DNA of 64,000 nt, taken from the NCBI RefSeq assembly GCF_000218685.1, contig NW_006763303.1, forward strand, positions 310,001 to 374,000. Reading direction: 5' to 3'. The notes beneath the pieces were generated by a model that saw only the letters and a program-made list of their open reading frames with translations, ran no database searches and was not told the DNA's origin. The DNA comes from Serpula lacrymans var. lacrymans S7.9. Taxonomy: Eukaryota > Basidiomycota > Agaricomycetes > Boletales > Serpulaceae. This document shows, in pieces, positions 9,698 through 20,591 of the stretch (within the stretch, counting starts at the first letter, position 1; every line of letters begins with the position of its first letter). Position numbers and translations under genes: made by a program.

Positions 9698-11326
9698 TTA
9701 TGTGTAGCTGCGACTCCTGGTCACATAAAGTACATTACACAGAGGCCAGGAATCCAGTTCCTCGGGTAAATCCATAAGTAGAAGTAGCAGGTATAATGTT
9801 AGAGACCGCAAGGGTTTTAAGGTGCTGGTATAGCCGACACTCTCCTGACAATATAGCCGATATGGCGGGTCCAATGAATAAAGGCCTATGATGTTGCCAT
9901 CCTCCTTGTCGACAACGCGTGATTGTAGCTTCCAGCTGCTGAGCTGCTTGAGAATCTCGTCAAAGCGTGTAATGACTTCATCCATCGTAGGCCGCTTGGT
10001 CAGGTCCTCCTGTACCATGTCCCCCACCAATGGTGCCATAAACTCAAACCTATGTTTTGTCTACATAACAAAAAAAAGTGAGCAACTGGTCCATTTGACT
10101 AACTTACGAGAAAATTACCAGCAGGAACTCATTCCTAATCATATTTCCCAAATAGTACACGTCCGTTAGGAATGGGTTACGAGGCTGGTCCAAATTTTGA
10201 AACTTGGGCACAGTTTTGTTGCCTCCCCATATGGGTTCTTCCAGAGGTGCAGTGTTATTGGCATCATAGCAGCAAGATATACCAAAGTCGATATAAAAGT
10301 ACTTCGGTGGACACTGTGTGTGAGTTAAAGATTTGGCCTCCCCTTTGTAATCACGCCTCATGTCGATGTCTTGTGGATGGAATGGATGGAAGAATAGACA
10401 CGTAGCATCCATCATGATGTTCAAATCCATACAGTCGCTAAACAGTGATTCATCGGTGGTGGATCTTACGAGCAATGTATAGCACATACCAATGCGCGAC
10501 GTGTTGTTTATGAATAAATTGCAAGCCCTGGTAATGGAGAAATTTGATTTAGAGATATGCGAGAGAATGGTTTTGTAGGCTCTTTACCACAAAAAGCTGG
10601 CGAAAGCATTCAACAACTTCGCCACAAGTATCGAAACATGGATCGGTGAACGGTCGCAGCAAGGGCATAACGATGACAGCCTGATCCTCATCGTCTGGTA
10701 CGTGTAGCACATCATAAATTGGCACACAATGATTGTCAGGGTCAGAAGCAAGTGGTTCTGTTGAAAACAGTTGTCCAATTTCGATCTTGTACAGATGGCG
10801 TGATTTTCGTATTAGCTTCAAAGTCACAAATGTTCCATCAATTATACAAGTCGCGTCCAAGATGTGCTGTATCTGGGAACAGTGTTGTTGACGAGCATGA
10901 CACATACAGATCACAACATACCACGGGGCCTCGGCAATCTTCACAGTCCATCCAGTCCTTCTTGGTGTCTTTCCATGAGGGGACCCAATCAGGGGCATAT
11001 CAAGAGCAAAGCAAATATCCACCATCTTTAAACCATTGATAATGCTTGCACCACCATAATTCCCCTGGTTTGAGAGCGCCTGCAGTAGTCGAAACAGGTA
11101 CACCAAATGTTTCAAGCACGTGTTGGTCAAGCCGTGCTTCTATCTGTGCTTTCTCTGCTTCCTTTTCTGCTTGAAGCTGGCGGCAACGGGAAAGCATGAA
11201 TAAATGTGCTGCCAAACATACCGTGAGCGTTAGGAGGAACAACTGGGAGACTAGATTTAGGTCAACATGTCACAAATGTACGTAAGCAAGTAAGTAATAT
11301 GGCAAGCGGACAGTCTTCCAACCCAT
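9698..11326 (-). pseudogene. Decayed fungal protein kinase gene
   Basis: A multi-exon kinase on the minus strand. The model starts at ATG 11326; exon 1 (11282-11326) joins exon 2 at 11242 and gives an N-terminal membrane segment (LPYYLLAY, LFLLTLTVCLAAHLFML). Then come a PGELWW motif, the N-lobe (FVTLKLIRKS), SDPDNHCVPIYDVL, MPLLRP, a catalytic loop HVAHCDCMDLNIMMD and YIDFGIS. The catalytic Asp, Asn and DFG remain, but the HRD Arg is Cys. A TGA at 11000-11002 interrupts the frame where Arg is expected, and SRRY-like residues after DFG read CC. Introns with clean signals include 11243-11281 and 10873-10921. The C-terminus near 9698 is unclear. Most changes fit CGA to TGA or CGC to TGC. The gene is probably dead. 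Confidence 0.75.
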
Positions 11327-11732
11327 GTGAAGTCAGATAGAGTACTGATATCGACAGTCATAGCATTAATTTGGTCTGACTGGGGGGACTACAGATAGAG
11401 TCAGATAGGCTTGCATTTGCTTTCAGTGAACTTGAATAAGTAAGCTCCCCAATAAGTATACTTAACAGTTTGTCCTGTCTGAAACAGTTGCAGGGCCTAT
11501 ATGAGTAAATACATGTATGGGAAGTTGTGTCTCCGCCAGGAGTTAGAAAAGTAGCTCATACCATTATTCCTACCTCCCCTCCTGCAGAACTTCATGGAAA
11601 ATGCCACAAACCCTGGGCTTCTCAGAATGGATATTCTGACCTCCCTTGCCGATTTACCCAAACGCATTGCAAAATGCTCCACGCTAGAGAAAAGCCGAAT
11701 ATATCAAGAGATCACCGTAGAGCTCATCACAG
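11327..11732. other. Intergenic, divergent promoters
   Basis: Lies between the minus-strand kinase remnant and the plus-strand four-exon gene. It holds only short overlapping open frames and no TATA box or repeat I would trust. Confidence 0.4.
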
Positions 11733-12677
11733 ATGCATTCCCAAACACAGCAGGACATCGATATTACTGGTGAAATAGACAGAATTAGTATTCGTATCGA
11801 TGAGTAAATATTGATATGGCTTCTCCGAGTTATGTTTCTTACTTCATAATCTGATTGTCATTCAGTCTTATAGTCACTAGACGTAGACTTGAAGCAAAGC
11901 ACCCATGGAATATCAAATACCTGCTGAAGGCCTTTGAAATGCATCGTCAACGTCACATCGTATTACGACAGAGCAGCAGCCTCATGAAATTAGCCCAAGT
12001 GAGTGATTAAATCTGATTGAAGTAACTGATTACAATCATTTACAACAATATAGAAAACCTCAGAAAGCATCTTACGAAGGAGAGTTGAGGCCATAGAGGG
12101 TGCGTAACAAGCACGGCTTAGCATCCCAGTCCGACCAGCAGGTCGGTCAAGGTATTTTATCGATCTTGACTGATGGCTACCTTTCCTAGAAAACGAGTCG
12201 CTGCGTAATACCCTATCGAGTTTTCTTACTGCTGCGGAATTTGTTGCTCAAGCTCAGAACGGTGGGTCCCAACTATTTTGTATACCCGAGCACGGAGTTG
12301 ATCTTTGCTGGGCTGTAGACACAGAGGTAGAACCAGAAGGTGGAAATGACCGTAATGAGGCTACATCTGACTCAGAAACGGTTCGAAACACACCACAGTC
12401 TCCCGTTAACCAAGATCAAGGAGAGGAATCAACTTTAACAAACATCTATGGTTTTGTTCGCGCGATTCTGGATACAGCTCCTACTCAAACGGGAGCACCA
12501 AACATAACCATAAACATGCCGCTCCATATTTACCAGAATGACAACATAGTGGTAAACCAGGGCCCAGGATCATGTAGTACCCCTACAGTTATTGTTGGGG
12601 GATCGGATAATAGAGGCGGAGGTACTTCGTTTCTCTGTAGCTGCACGGAGAAGCTAATATATAGTATCTGTTTATAG
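11733..12677 (+). CDS. Four-exon gene, unknown 240-aa protein
   Basis: No family is recognised. The model joins 11733-11803, 11881-11998, 12054-12099 and 12190-12677, with donors GTAAAT, GTGAGT and GTGCGT and acceptors ending TAG; all joins are in frame and total 241 codons including stop. The N-terminal third is charged and likely helical or coiled coil (ERRLEAK, MHRQRHIVLRQ, ILRRRVEAIEENESL). The middle is acidic and polar (EVEPEGGNDRNEATSD). The tail is rich in Asn, Gly and beta-branched residues (NITINMPLHIYQNDNIVV, then TVIVGGSDNRGGG). The ATG directly follows CACAG, so an upstream exon is possible. It sits between a kinase remnant and a TPR-CHAT gene. The intact exon structure argues for a real gene. 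Confidence 0.6.
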
Positions 12678-12905
12678 GCAGCCAATATATGTCTTCTCCC
12701 GAGTCGTCTACATGAGATGAATGCTTAGAGCCTCAGTTGTAGTTGTTGGTTTTGCAAGGAAGATTAAGGCTGCTAGAGCCAAGTCTCGCAAAAACAAATG
12801 CAAATATCATTTTGAGTACATTGTGGTGTAAAATGGTGAGACCCAGATATCCTGAGTAACATTATCTTGCTGTAAGGACCATTTTATTATTTTCTTATCT
12901 TCGCT

Positions 12906-13076
12906 ATGTCTTGGTTCTCGAACACTTTTCCCGTTACACCTCTGGCTCTAGGGCTAGAGGTATCATTTGCCGTTTTACTTCTCATAGCCCTCACAGGCTT
13001 TCTTAACCATTGCTACCATTTTATATCACAGATCAGAGACTGGGTATCGCTCCCAGCCAGCCAGCACACTGAGTAA
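12906..13076 (+). CDS. Possible 56-aa single-pass membrane microprotein
   Basis: An ATG after a pyrimidine-rich leader (TTTTCTTATCTTCGCT) opens a 56-codon frame. It has one strong hydrophobic stretch, LALGLEVSFAVLLIALTGFL, at about residues 13-32, followed by a His/Tyr-rich turn and a polar C-terminus. No family is recognised and no introns are evident. It could equally be a chance frame in a long intergenic stretch. Confidence 0.3.
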   Translation: MSWFSNTFPVTPLALGLEVSFAVLLLIALTGFLNHCYHFISQIRDWVSLPASQHTE

Positions 13077-13151
13077 GGACCGGTAGTAGGCATCTCGCCA
13101 ACCAGCTCCAAGCCTCAGTAAAGCCTGGTTATACTAATAAACACCTTATTC

Positions 13152-13190
13152 AGGATCGTACCTCATCATGAGGATACGGTTCCTGAACAC
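13152..13190. repeat. Imperfect palindrome (hairpin)
   Basis: TCAGGA-CGTA-CCTCAT is followed almost immediately by ATGAGG-TACG-TCCTGA, an inverted repeat of about 18 bp per arm with two single-base offsets. It lies in non-coding DNA; function unknown. Confidence 0.5.
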
Positions 13191-16100
13191 GTGTGACAAA
13201 CCTCTATTATTAGTACAAATCTCTCATCTGCTGATTAATCAAGTTAAAAGTCGTACGATAGTTCTTCTCTCTTTTTCTTATTGGTCGATTAATTCCTCAG
13301 ACCACTTTTCATATATTCTCCTTTCAATCTGAGGAACGAACAGTTCACTATATAAAGCCCTACCTATTCATGTATGGCTCCTTAGTTTTCTATTACTGAA
13401 TTTACCCGCTTTACTCCTCAACAAGAACCTTTGAAGCTTACCTCTCAAAGTCCTCTACTCGCTATATTTACTAGTGTCTGTCAACCTCAAGCTCATCAAA
13501 CCTTTTACTCCCTGCAAGTGCAGAAGGAGACAGGTTTCGTTTTTGTTATAGTTTATCGTTGCCTCACACTTGCAATGTATTCAGCAAGCCTGTATTCGCG
13601 GTAGCTGCTGCCCATCCTCTTTTCTGGGGTTTCATGGTGGAAGTAACGGTGAGTTCACGTTGTCAAGCTATGACAAGGCGGGAAACCCACTTGATTTGGA
13701 TCCAATTTTCGACTTCAAAAGATGACGTGAAACTTGGATACAAAAGTTACTTAACTCGGAATGAGGCGCATCTTTCCTGTATCTGACTGACTCTCAGACT
13801 CTGTGCCTGTTTGCGTTGTAGTCGATACAACTAGGAGGCGCATCATAAAAACATGAGATACTTACCTTGAAAAATATTAGCTCGGAAAGCATTCCCATCA
13901 TCCCAATTCCCAATGAGTCCGGAATCGTGGTAGATGCTCGTCACAACGATGAGCTCGTCTTCTTTTGGTGTTTGGGTGATTTCATGCTATGCTCTGTCAG
14001 GTTATTGACGATATCACTACGAGCAATTGCCAAAATAGCAAGTTGCAACAGTCTAACACCAGAGATGCAAATGGAAAACTTTCACCGGTGTGCTCCAAGA
14101 TTGAACAAAGAATCAAAAGGTAAAAATATACATGTTTGGTCTTTATCTATTCTTCACTGCTAGTCTTTGTGGGATTGCATTTCCCTGTCGCACAAAGGGA
14201 AAGATAAGTGGCAGCTCTGGAACAGCCAAAATTATCTGCAACAGTCAAAGAATAGGCTTACTGTGATTATGATGTTACGGTCATATCCTAGAACGGGATG
14301 GTTTGGCTCATCCCATAAAGGAATAGTTATGCGATATTAGACCCATTGTTTACCTTTTCACTCCCAATTATGGTCCGGAGCATAGCCATAGTAGGCTTTC
14401 AGTCAGCGCTGTGCTTTTGGTATGTCGCACCAAGTGATTTCGGCGAATGCTCGTAGTGTATGCCAGTGGAGAGAAGAATAGCGCCCGGTGTCAGGGAACG
14501 ACAGTAATGTGGAATTTGAGATACAATTTTACGACTCGGCATGAACCACATCAGCCTCCTTGTGAATATCTGTTCCGTGTTTCAACTACAACGATCTATT
14601 CGCAACGTATTGATGAAAAAGACTTGTACCGTGACATCCTACTAGTATGAATGGCTCTCCAGAGTCTTCCCTTCTTTCAGTCGCGGTATTCCTCTTAACT
14701 GTCTATTTCAAGTTCGCAGTCTTTGCTCTTTGTCTGTCAATTTCGTCCCAGGTCAAATTTTTGATCATCCAACTGTGGTCTGCTGTATCAATGTTGTGGT
14801 TTGACTACGCCTTTTAACTGAGTGTCAAATGTAAGCCAATGACCTTCAGAGCTTAGCCGTTGTCGCTCCTCTAGAAGCCATCTCAGTATCTTTTTCATGA
14901 ATCCCCAAGACTCAGTTTTATCCTTGTCCTTCTAACGAGTCTCCAGGGAGTTTAAAGGGGTGTCAGGGACTGGGACGTCCCCAACCCACCGTGCTGACTT
15001 CTCGAACCAGCATTTGGAAATATCATCCGAGGTTACACTGCGTTGAAGCAAATCCTGCGTCGGTGAACCTATGATGCCAATCATTTCCGCTAAATGACGA
15101 ACGCTAGACTCGCCCCCATCAGCGTCGTAGGGATTGAAAAGACTCTTGTTTTCAAAAAGATGTCACACCTGTGAGGCGCTCTGTCACTCTGAACCTGCAA
15201 GTTCTGTGCAGGCGTTACTAAGTAGTCTTGAATAGGCTGGTCTCGTGTGCATGAATATGTGGTGTGGCGATACTCCTATGTATGTGTTTCAATATCCGAT
15301 ACTAATACAGGTGACTCACGCCTTTTCCTAAGGGGTGCGAAGTACAGGTGGGATATTGCTAAAATGCTCATAACTGAGTCAAGGCATTGATGGAGGCACT
15401 GCTGATGTTCATGCAGCGAGTAACAAGACTTTGGGAAGGAGGTGACATGTGCTCGATCAATCATTGCTCCGCTCCAGTCTACGATCAGAGAAAAGGAAGC
15501 CGTTATACGGGGATTAAGGGGTGCTGTGGTCATCCACATCGCTAGCTTGCCCATTGAGGTAAGGAAATTTGAAGTCCCAAATCAGGTCAACACCAACGAA
15601 AGATGGTGTGGAAGCTAATCAGTCAGAGGATGGAATGGGGGAGAAGCAGAGAGAAGTTAATTGATATGCAGTGGACAAGCCTCACAACGACGTCGTGACC
15701 AACCCAGATAGTGTCAGAGATGAGATGCTACCTCGTCGATCAAAACACTCACCACATTCTGCGCCAACTTTGCGACATTGACTCGGGCCACAGATTTTTC
15801 GTCAATAACCAAGTCGACCTATTGCCACAAAATTTGGATTAAGTATTTAATCAAAAGGCTTGTACAAAGTATGATATGGGGCATATGATGGAAGGATGAA
15901 CGAGTGATCATATGAGTTTACTCAGAGCAGAGTTCAACTTGAAGGTATGTAAGACTACAGGTGCACGGCAAGTACTGGTACCGTCCTGTGCTTTACTATA
16001 CCATTGCCGATTTTATAATTGTTTTGGTTTCACCACTACTACTTCAAGTTACTAGTGCAGCCCTGCTAGATTGCCCAAGTGCACGCAATCATACCCCTGC

Positions 16101-16256
16101 TCGCCAATATGAACTTCTCCTCGCGGTAACCTGTCTCTTATTATCAACAACCCACTTACAGTCCGCAATACGACACCAACACCTTGCCAAGGCTGTGTGT
16201 CAGACTCGGATGTGTATGGGCGCTAACAATATGTTGCATTTTGGTATTTTACCACC
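13191..16256. other. Long stretch without a clear gene
   Basis: A TATATAAAG box at 13349-13356 is followed by an open but ATG-less frame to about 13620. On the minus strand two exon-like segments with splice signals occur: about 15765-15825 (VDLVIDEKSVARVNVAKLAQNV, between an AG acceptor and GTGAGT) and a 92-codon frame at 15276-15554. I could not join these into a gene, and no family is recognised. Other frames are short shadows. Confidence 0.4.
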
Positions 16257-16426
16257 ATGGAGCTCAATTCAATTTTGTCCAAGTGAGTAGCTTGATCCGA
16301 TATTAGTTACAGTATTCACACTCCATCAACTATAGCTTGTCTTTAGAATCAGAAGTAAGCGGAATAGCTGCTCTCAAGGCCTCTTCATTGATAATATCTT
16401 TGGTTATGTCAATTTGATAGATCGAT

Positions 16427-19400
16427 ATGTGGTTAAATTACACTAGACTCTCTATTTCCCTTCAATCCCGATTCCAGGATCTGGGTGACTTTAATGACCT
16501 GGAGCTTTCAATACAGGGGTTTCGCGGCGCGCTTGCTCTTTGCCCGCCAGGAAGTCCTAACCGGGCCACATCTCAAAGCAATCTCGCCAACACTCTTCTC
16601 ACCAGATTCAAACAACGGGGTGATTTTTCTGACTTGAATTCCGCTATAGAGCTCCAACAGGATGCTTTGAATTCACGTTCCCCTGGCCACTCTGAGTACC
16701 CATCTTCACAGAACAATCTTGCCAATGCGCTCCTCGCTCGTTTCCAACAGAGAGGGAACTCTGCAGATCTAGACTTGGCAATCGAGCATTTTCGCGGTGC
16801 GGTACGGTCCTTCCCTCCAGAACACCCAGTTCATCCCTTGATCCAGGGAAACCTGGCCAACTCCCTCATCTCCCGATTTGAGCAACGAGGTCAATTTGAG
16901 GATCTCAAGTCGGCGATTACACAATATGAAATTGCCGTACAACTTTGCCCAGAAGAGCATCAACACCGCTCTCAGTTGCAATGCGACTATGCGAATGTTC
17001 TTCTCACACGCTTTGAACAACGAGGGGATCCACGTGATCTGGATTTGTCTATTGTTAACCACATCGCCGCATTGAAGGTGCGCCCAGAAGGACACCCCTA
17101 CCGCATAATATCTCAGTGTAATCTAGCCAACGCCCTTGTGACTCGTTTCGGAAAGCAGGGTGACACCAATGATCTGGAGCTAGCGATCAATCACTTCCGT
17201 TCTGCTGTAGGCACCTGCCCAGAGGGACACCCGGAGCGACCTGCCGCTCTTTCAAATCTCGCTCAGGCTCTTCTCACTCGCTTCAGCCAGCAGGGAAATT
17301 CTGAGGATCTGGATTCAGCGATTATATACCTACAGGATGTCCTTACGCTGCGCCCTGCAGGGCATCCCGGCCGACCCACATCGCATGGTAGTCTCGCTAT
17401 TTCCTTGATCACTCGATTTGAGCAGCGTGGCGATCCCAATGACCTTGATTCTGCAATACAGCACTTTCGTGATGCGCTCGAGCTTTGCCCACCTCATCAT
17501 CCACGTTATCAGATGTTCAAGGACAACCTCGCAAGCGCCCTCCGCACACGCTTCGAACAAAGAGGAGATTCTAGTGACCTCGATACAGCAATTCAGCACT
17601 CCAAAACTTCGCTGCAACCAACTTCGCGAGCTGATCCCTCTCTGCACAACAATATTGGCAATCTTCTCCATGATCGATTCAAACAGCGTGGTGATGTCAA
17701 GGACTTGGAATTATCAATTGAGCATTTCCGCAAGGCACTGGATTTGTGCTCACCCGTACATCCTAGCCTTTATTCGTTCCAAAGTAATTATGCCGGTGCT
17801 CTGCTCAGCCAGTCTGACTCCCAGGGAGACCTTGACAGTCTTGACACGGCCATTCAATTCTATCGTCGGGCGTTGGAGTTATGCCCACCCGGCCATCCAC
17901 GTCGATTTTCGTCTCTCTTCAACCTTGCAAATATATTGCTTAGTCGCTTTGCAAAGCAAAGCAATATTCAGGATCTGGAGATGGCAATTGCTCATAGTCG
18001 GGAAGCTTTAGCACTATGCCCCCCAGGGCACACAGATCGTCCCTCTTCACAAAGCGCCCTTGCCACAGCTCTCCATTCCCTCTTTGAACAGCAAAAAGAC
18101 ATCGCCAATTTGGATGAAGCCATCCAACATCTGCAAAATGTGTTAGATACAGCCTCACAGGGCCATTCTTATCGGCCGTCTTGGCAAAACTATCTTGCTA
18201 GCGCATTTCATTCTCGCTACACCTTTCAACGCAACGTGGATGACCTCGAGAAGGCAATCGAACACTACCGTACCGCGCTAAGGTTAAGGCCACCAGAGCA
18301 CCCCAGTCGCCCATTGCTGCAAATTCAGATTGCCAGAGCTCTAGGTGATCGCTTTGACTGTAAAAGCGAGTATACAGATGTTATGGTTGCCTTTCGATTT
18401 TTATACGTCGCTAAAGACTCCTTGCCAGATGGGCACCCTCAGCTTTATTTCGTCTACGAGGCCCTTGCCGAGGCTCATACAAGGCATTTCACCCTTTTTG
18501 ACCGTTTTCCACATCTCCGCCATCTTTCTCCAATCGATCTCTCTGAAGAAAAAAAGCAAGCTTTTCTGTACTTCAAAGAGGCTTGTACGTATCCGACTGC
18601 GAGCCCACGCAGCCGACTAAAATCATCTGTGCGATGGATAATTGCCGCAGAGAGAGAGGGTGGTTCTGCACTTGAAGCATATAGAACTTGTCTGACTCTT
18701 CTCAATCTTCACGCGACGAATGGGTCATCTGTCTCCAAGCGCCATGAATTGTTAAGGGAAACACCCCCGCGGATTGCTTCATCTGCCGCCTCCTGTGCAA
18801 TTCGGGAGGGTTTGATTGACGTCGCAGTAGAGCTATTGGAACAGGGAAGAACGTTATTGTGGGGACAACTGGTAAGGTTCCGAACTCCCCTCGATGAGCT
18901 TTGTCTCATGGGCAAGGATGGTTACCGGCTGGCGAGCGAGTTCACTCGGCTTAGCAAGCAACTAGAACAAGACAACACACTCTTAAATCTAGATATGGAC
19001 TATTCCGTGCAGCGGTCGTTCGACGAAAGTGTGCGATTATATCGTGAGCGGAGGAATGAATGGGATTCTGTTGTGGCACAGATACGAGACCTGCAGGGCT
19101 TTACTCATTTCCTGAAGCCTGTGCCCTTCTCTGAGCTCCAGAAAGCATCCAAAGAAGGCCCAGTCATCATCGTCAACGTCAGCTGGTACTCGTGCGACGC
19201 CATCATTGTCTTACAATCGGGACAGCCGCGTCTGGTTCCCCTACCAGAACTGACCCTGGACATTGTTTCACAGCTGGCGTCAGAGTTTGAAGAATCTCTA
19301 AGCTCTTCTTGTGGCAGTGGTGAGGAAAAAATTAGAGAAAGGAAAATCACCTATGTTCTTCGACAACTCTGGAACCTCGTCGTTCACCCTCTTGTAAGAG

Positions 19401-20209
19401 AGCTGGTGTCTCTTGAAGTTCCCAAAGGTTCCCGCATTTGGTGGTGCCCTACCAATAGATTTGCTTCTCTGCCGTTACATGCTGCCGGACCATATCGCAA
19501 GGGTGAAGAAAACCTGCCGCAGTTGTTTATCTCCTCTTACACGCCATCGCTGTCTGCTCTGATCAGATCCAGGGAGCGAACGAGCGCGAATTCCGTCTCC
19601 AATTCTATTCCTTCTTTTATCGCTGTCGCTCAGGCGAATCCGTATGGCAAAAGCCAGGAGAGAGAACTGAAGTCCGTAGGCACTGAATTGAGCATTGTCA
19701 AAGGCTATATACCACCGTCTATGGCATACTCAGAGCTGACGGGAGCTTCGGGCACATCTGATGATGCTTTGGCCAATCTTCGAACGCATGGCTGGGTACA
19801 TCTTGCCTGTCATGGTAAACAGGACTTGTCTCAGCCTTTTGATTCAAGCTTCGCTATGGGGGACAAGCCTCTTCGCCTAGTCGACATCATACATGCCCGT
19901 CTAGAACAGCCCGAATTTGCCTTTTTGTCTGCGTGTCACACTGCTGGGGGTGACAGGAACACACCGGACGAAGTCATCCACCTTGCAGCTGGGATGCAGT
20001 TTTCAGGTTTCCGGAGTGTGGTGGGGACCTTGTGGGCTGTAGATGATGGAACAGCGCATCATATGGTCTCACACTTTTATAAACATTTCTTTGAGGCGGG
20101 ATGTGACAGCACCAGAGCTGCTGAGGCACTCAACAAGGCTGCGAGGACGGTGAACAAGAGAGAGGTGCCACTGGACCAAAGAATTGTGTTCATACACATT
20201 GGCGCATGA
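16427..20209 (+). CDS. TPR-CHAT protein (caspase/separase-like C-terminal domain)
   Basis: A single 1,260-codon frame. Residues about 1-650 hold some 14-15 repeats with the pattern NLA..L..RF.QRGD..DLD.AI...R.AL.LCPPGHP.R, the long TPR variant common in Agaricomycetes. The C-terminal ~350 residues are a CHAT domain: VHLACHG provides the catalytic His (about His1129) and FLSACHTAGGD the Cys (about Cys1170), followed by GTLWAVDDG and the family-typical end. Both catalytic residues are present, so a cysteine protease is plausible; the target is unknown. The TPRs probably bind the regulator or substrate. The true start may lie upstream: ATG 16257 followed by a GTGAGT donor suggests one or two short 5' exons that I could not join in frame. 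The frame is undamaged despite nearby transposons. Confidence 0.9.
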   Translation: MWLNYTRLSISLQSRFQDLGDFNDLELSIQGFRGALALCPPGSPNRATSQSNLANTLLTRFKQRGDFSDLNSAIELQQDALNSRSPGHSEYPSSQNNLANALLARFQQRGNSADLDLAIEHFRGAVRSFPPEHPVHPLIQGNLANSLISRFEQRGQFEDLKSAITQYEIAVQLCPEEHQHRSQLQCDYANVLLTRFEQRGDPRDLDLSIVNHIAALKVRPEGHPYRIISQCNLANALVTRFGKQGDTNDLELAINHFRSAVGTCPEGHPERPAALSNLAQALLTRFSQQGNSEDLDSAIIYLQDVLTLRPAGHPGRPTSHGSLAISLITRFEQRGDPNDLDSAIQHFRDALELCPPHHPRYQMFKDNLASALRTRFEQRGDSSDLDTAIQHSKTSLQPTSRADPSLHNNIGNLLHDRFKQRGDVKDLELSIEHFRKALDLCSPVHPSLYSFQSNYAGALLSQSDSQGDLDSLDTAIQFYRRALELCPPGHPRRFSSLFNLANILLSRFAKQSNIQDLEMAIAHSREALALCPPGHTDRPSSQSALATALHSLFEQQKDIANLDEAIQHLQNVLDTASQGHSYRPSWQNYLASAFHSRYTFQRNVDDLEKAIEHYRTALRLRPPEHPSRPLLQIQIARALGDRFDCKSEYTDVMVAFRFLYVAKDSLPDGHPQLYFVYEALAEAHTRHFTLFDRFPHLRHLSPIDLSEEKKQAFLYFKEACTYPTASPRSRLKSSVRWIIAAEREGGSALEAYRTCLTLLNLHATNGSSVSKRHELLRETPPRIASSAASCAIREGLIDVAVELLEQGRTLLWGQLVRFRTPLDELCLMGKDGYRLASEFTRLSKQLEQDNTLLNLDMDYSVQRSFDESVRLYRERRNEWDSVVAQIRDLQGFTHFLKPVPFSELQKASKEGPVIIVNVSWYSCDAIIVLQSGQPRLVPLPELTLDIVSQLASEFEESLSSSCGSGEEKIRERKITYVLRQLWNLVVHPLVRELVSLEVPKGSRIWWCPTNRFASLPLHAAGPYRKGEENLPQLFISSYTPSLSALIRSRERTSANSVSNSIPSFIAVAQANPYGKSQERELKSVGTELSIVKGYIPPSMAYSELTGASGTSDDALANLRTHGWVHLACHGKQDLSQPFDSSFAMGDKPLRLVDIIHARLEQPEFAFLSACHTAGGDRNTPDEVIHLAAGMQFSGFRSVVGTLWAVDDGTAHHMVSHFYKHFFEAGCDSTRAAEALNKAARTVNKREVPLDQRIVFIHIGA

Positions 20210-20591
20210 GGAATGCCTATCTGACTTAACTCCTCACATCGATGCATGTTTTGCGGGAGGTAGTTTTTTTGCGTTAGCTTAGCCAGTGTTCATATTATCC
20301 GAGTACGATGACAGCAACACACCGACCATCCTCATTTTAAGCTTAGTACATTACTCCTTTGCTTTCGGGGTCGATTTTGATTTCAATACACCAATGTACC
20401 TGGAGTTTTCAGTGCAACCAGGTGGTGTTGATACAGGTCTCAGACAACTTGGGCCTTATTTCACTATATGTTTGAGATCAACACACTTTATCTGCTATCA
20501 ATGTCGTACATGCTCCAGATCATCACTTCACTTTGTACGCGTGTCGTTTTAAAGCGGGCGAAAGTGCTTTCAAGCACTACACGCAATCCTT

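Noticed and set aside
15961..16290. 109-codon frame just upstream of the TPR-CHAT gene
   Set aside because: Starts at GTG rather than ATG and shows no similarity to the repeats; probably promoter or leader sequence.
17418..18011. 197-codon alternate-frame reading within the TPR region
   Set aside because: Arises from the repetitive codon pattern of the TPR units in another phase.
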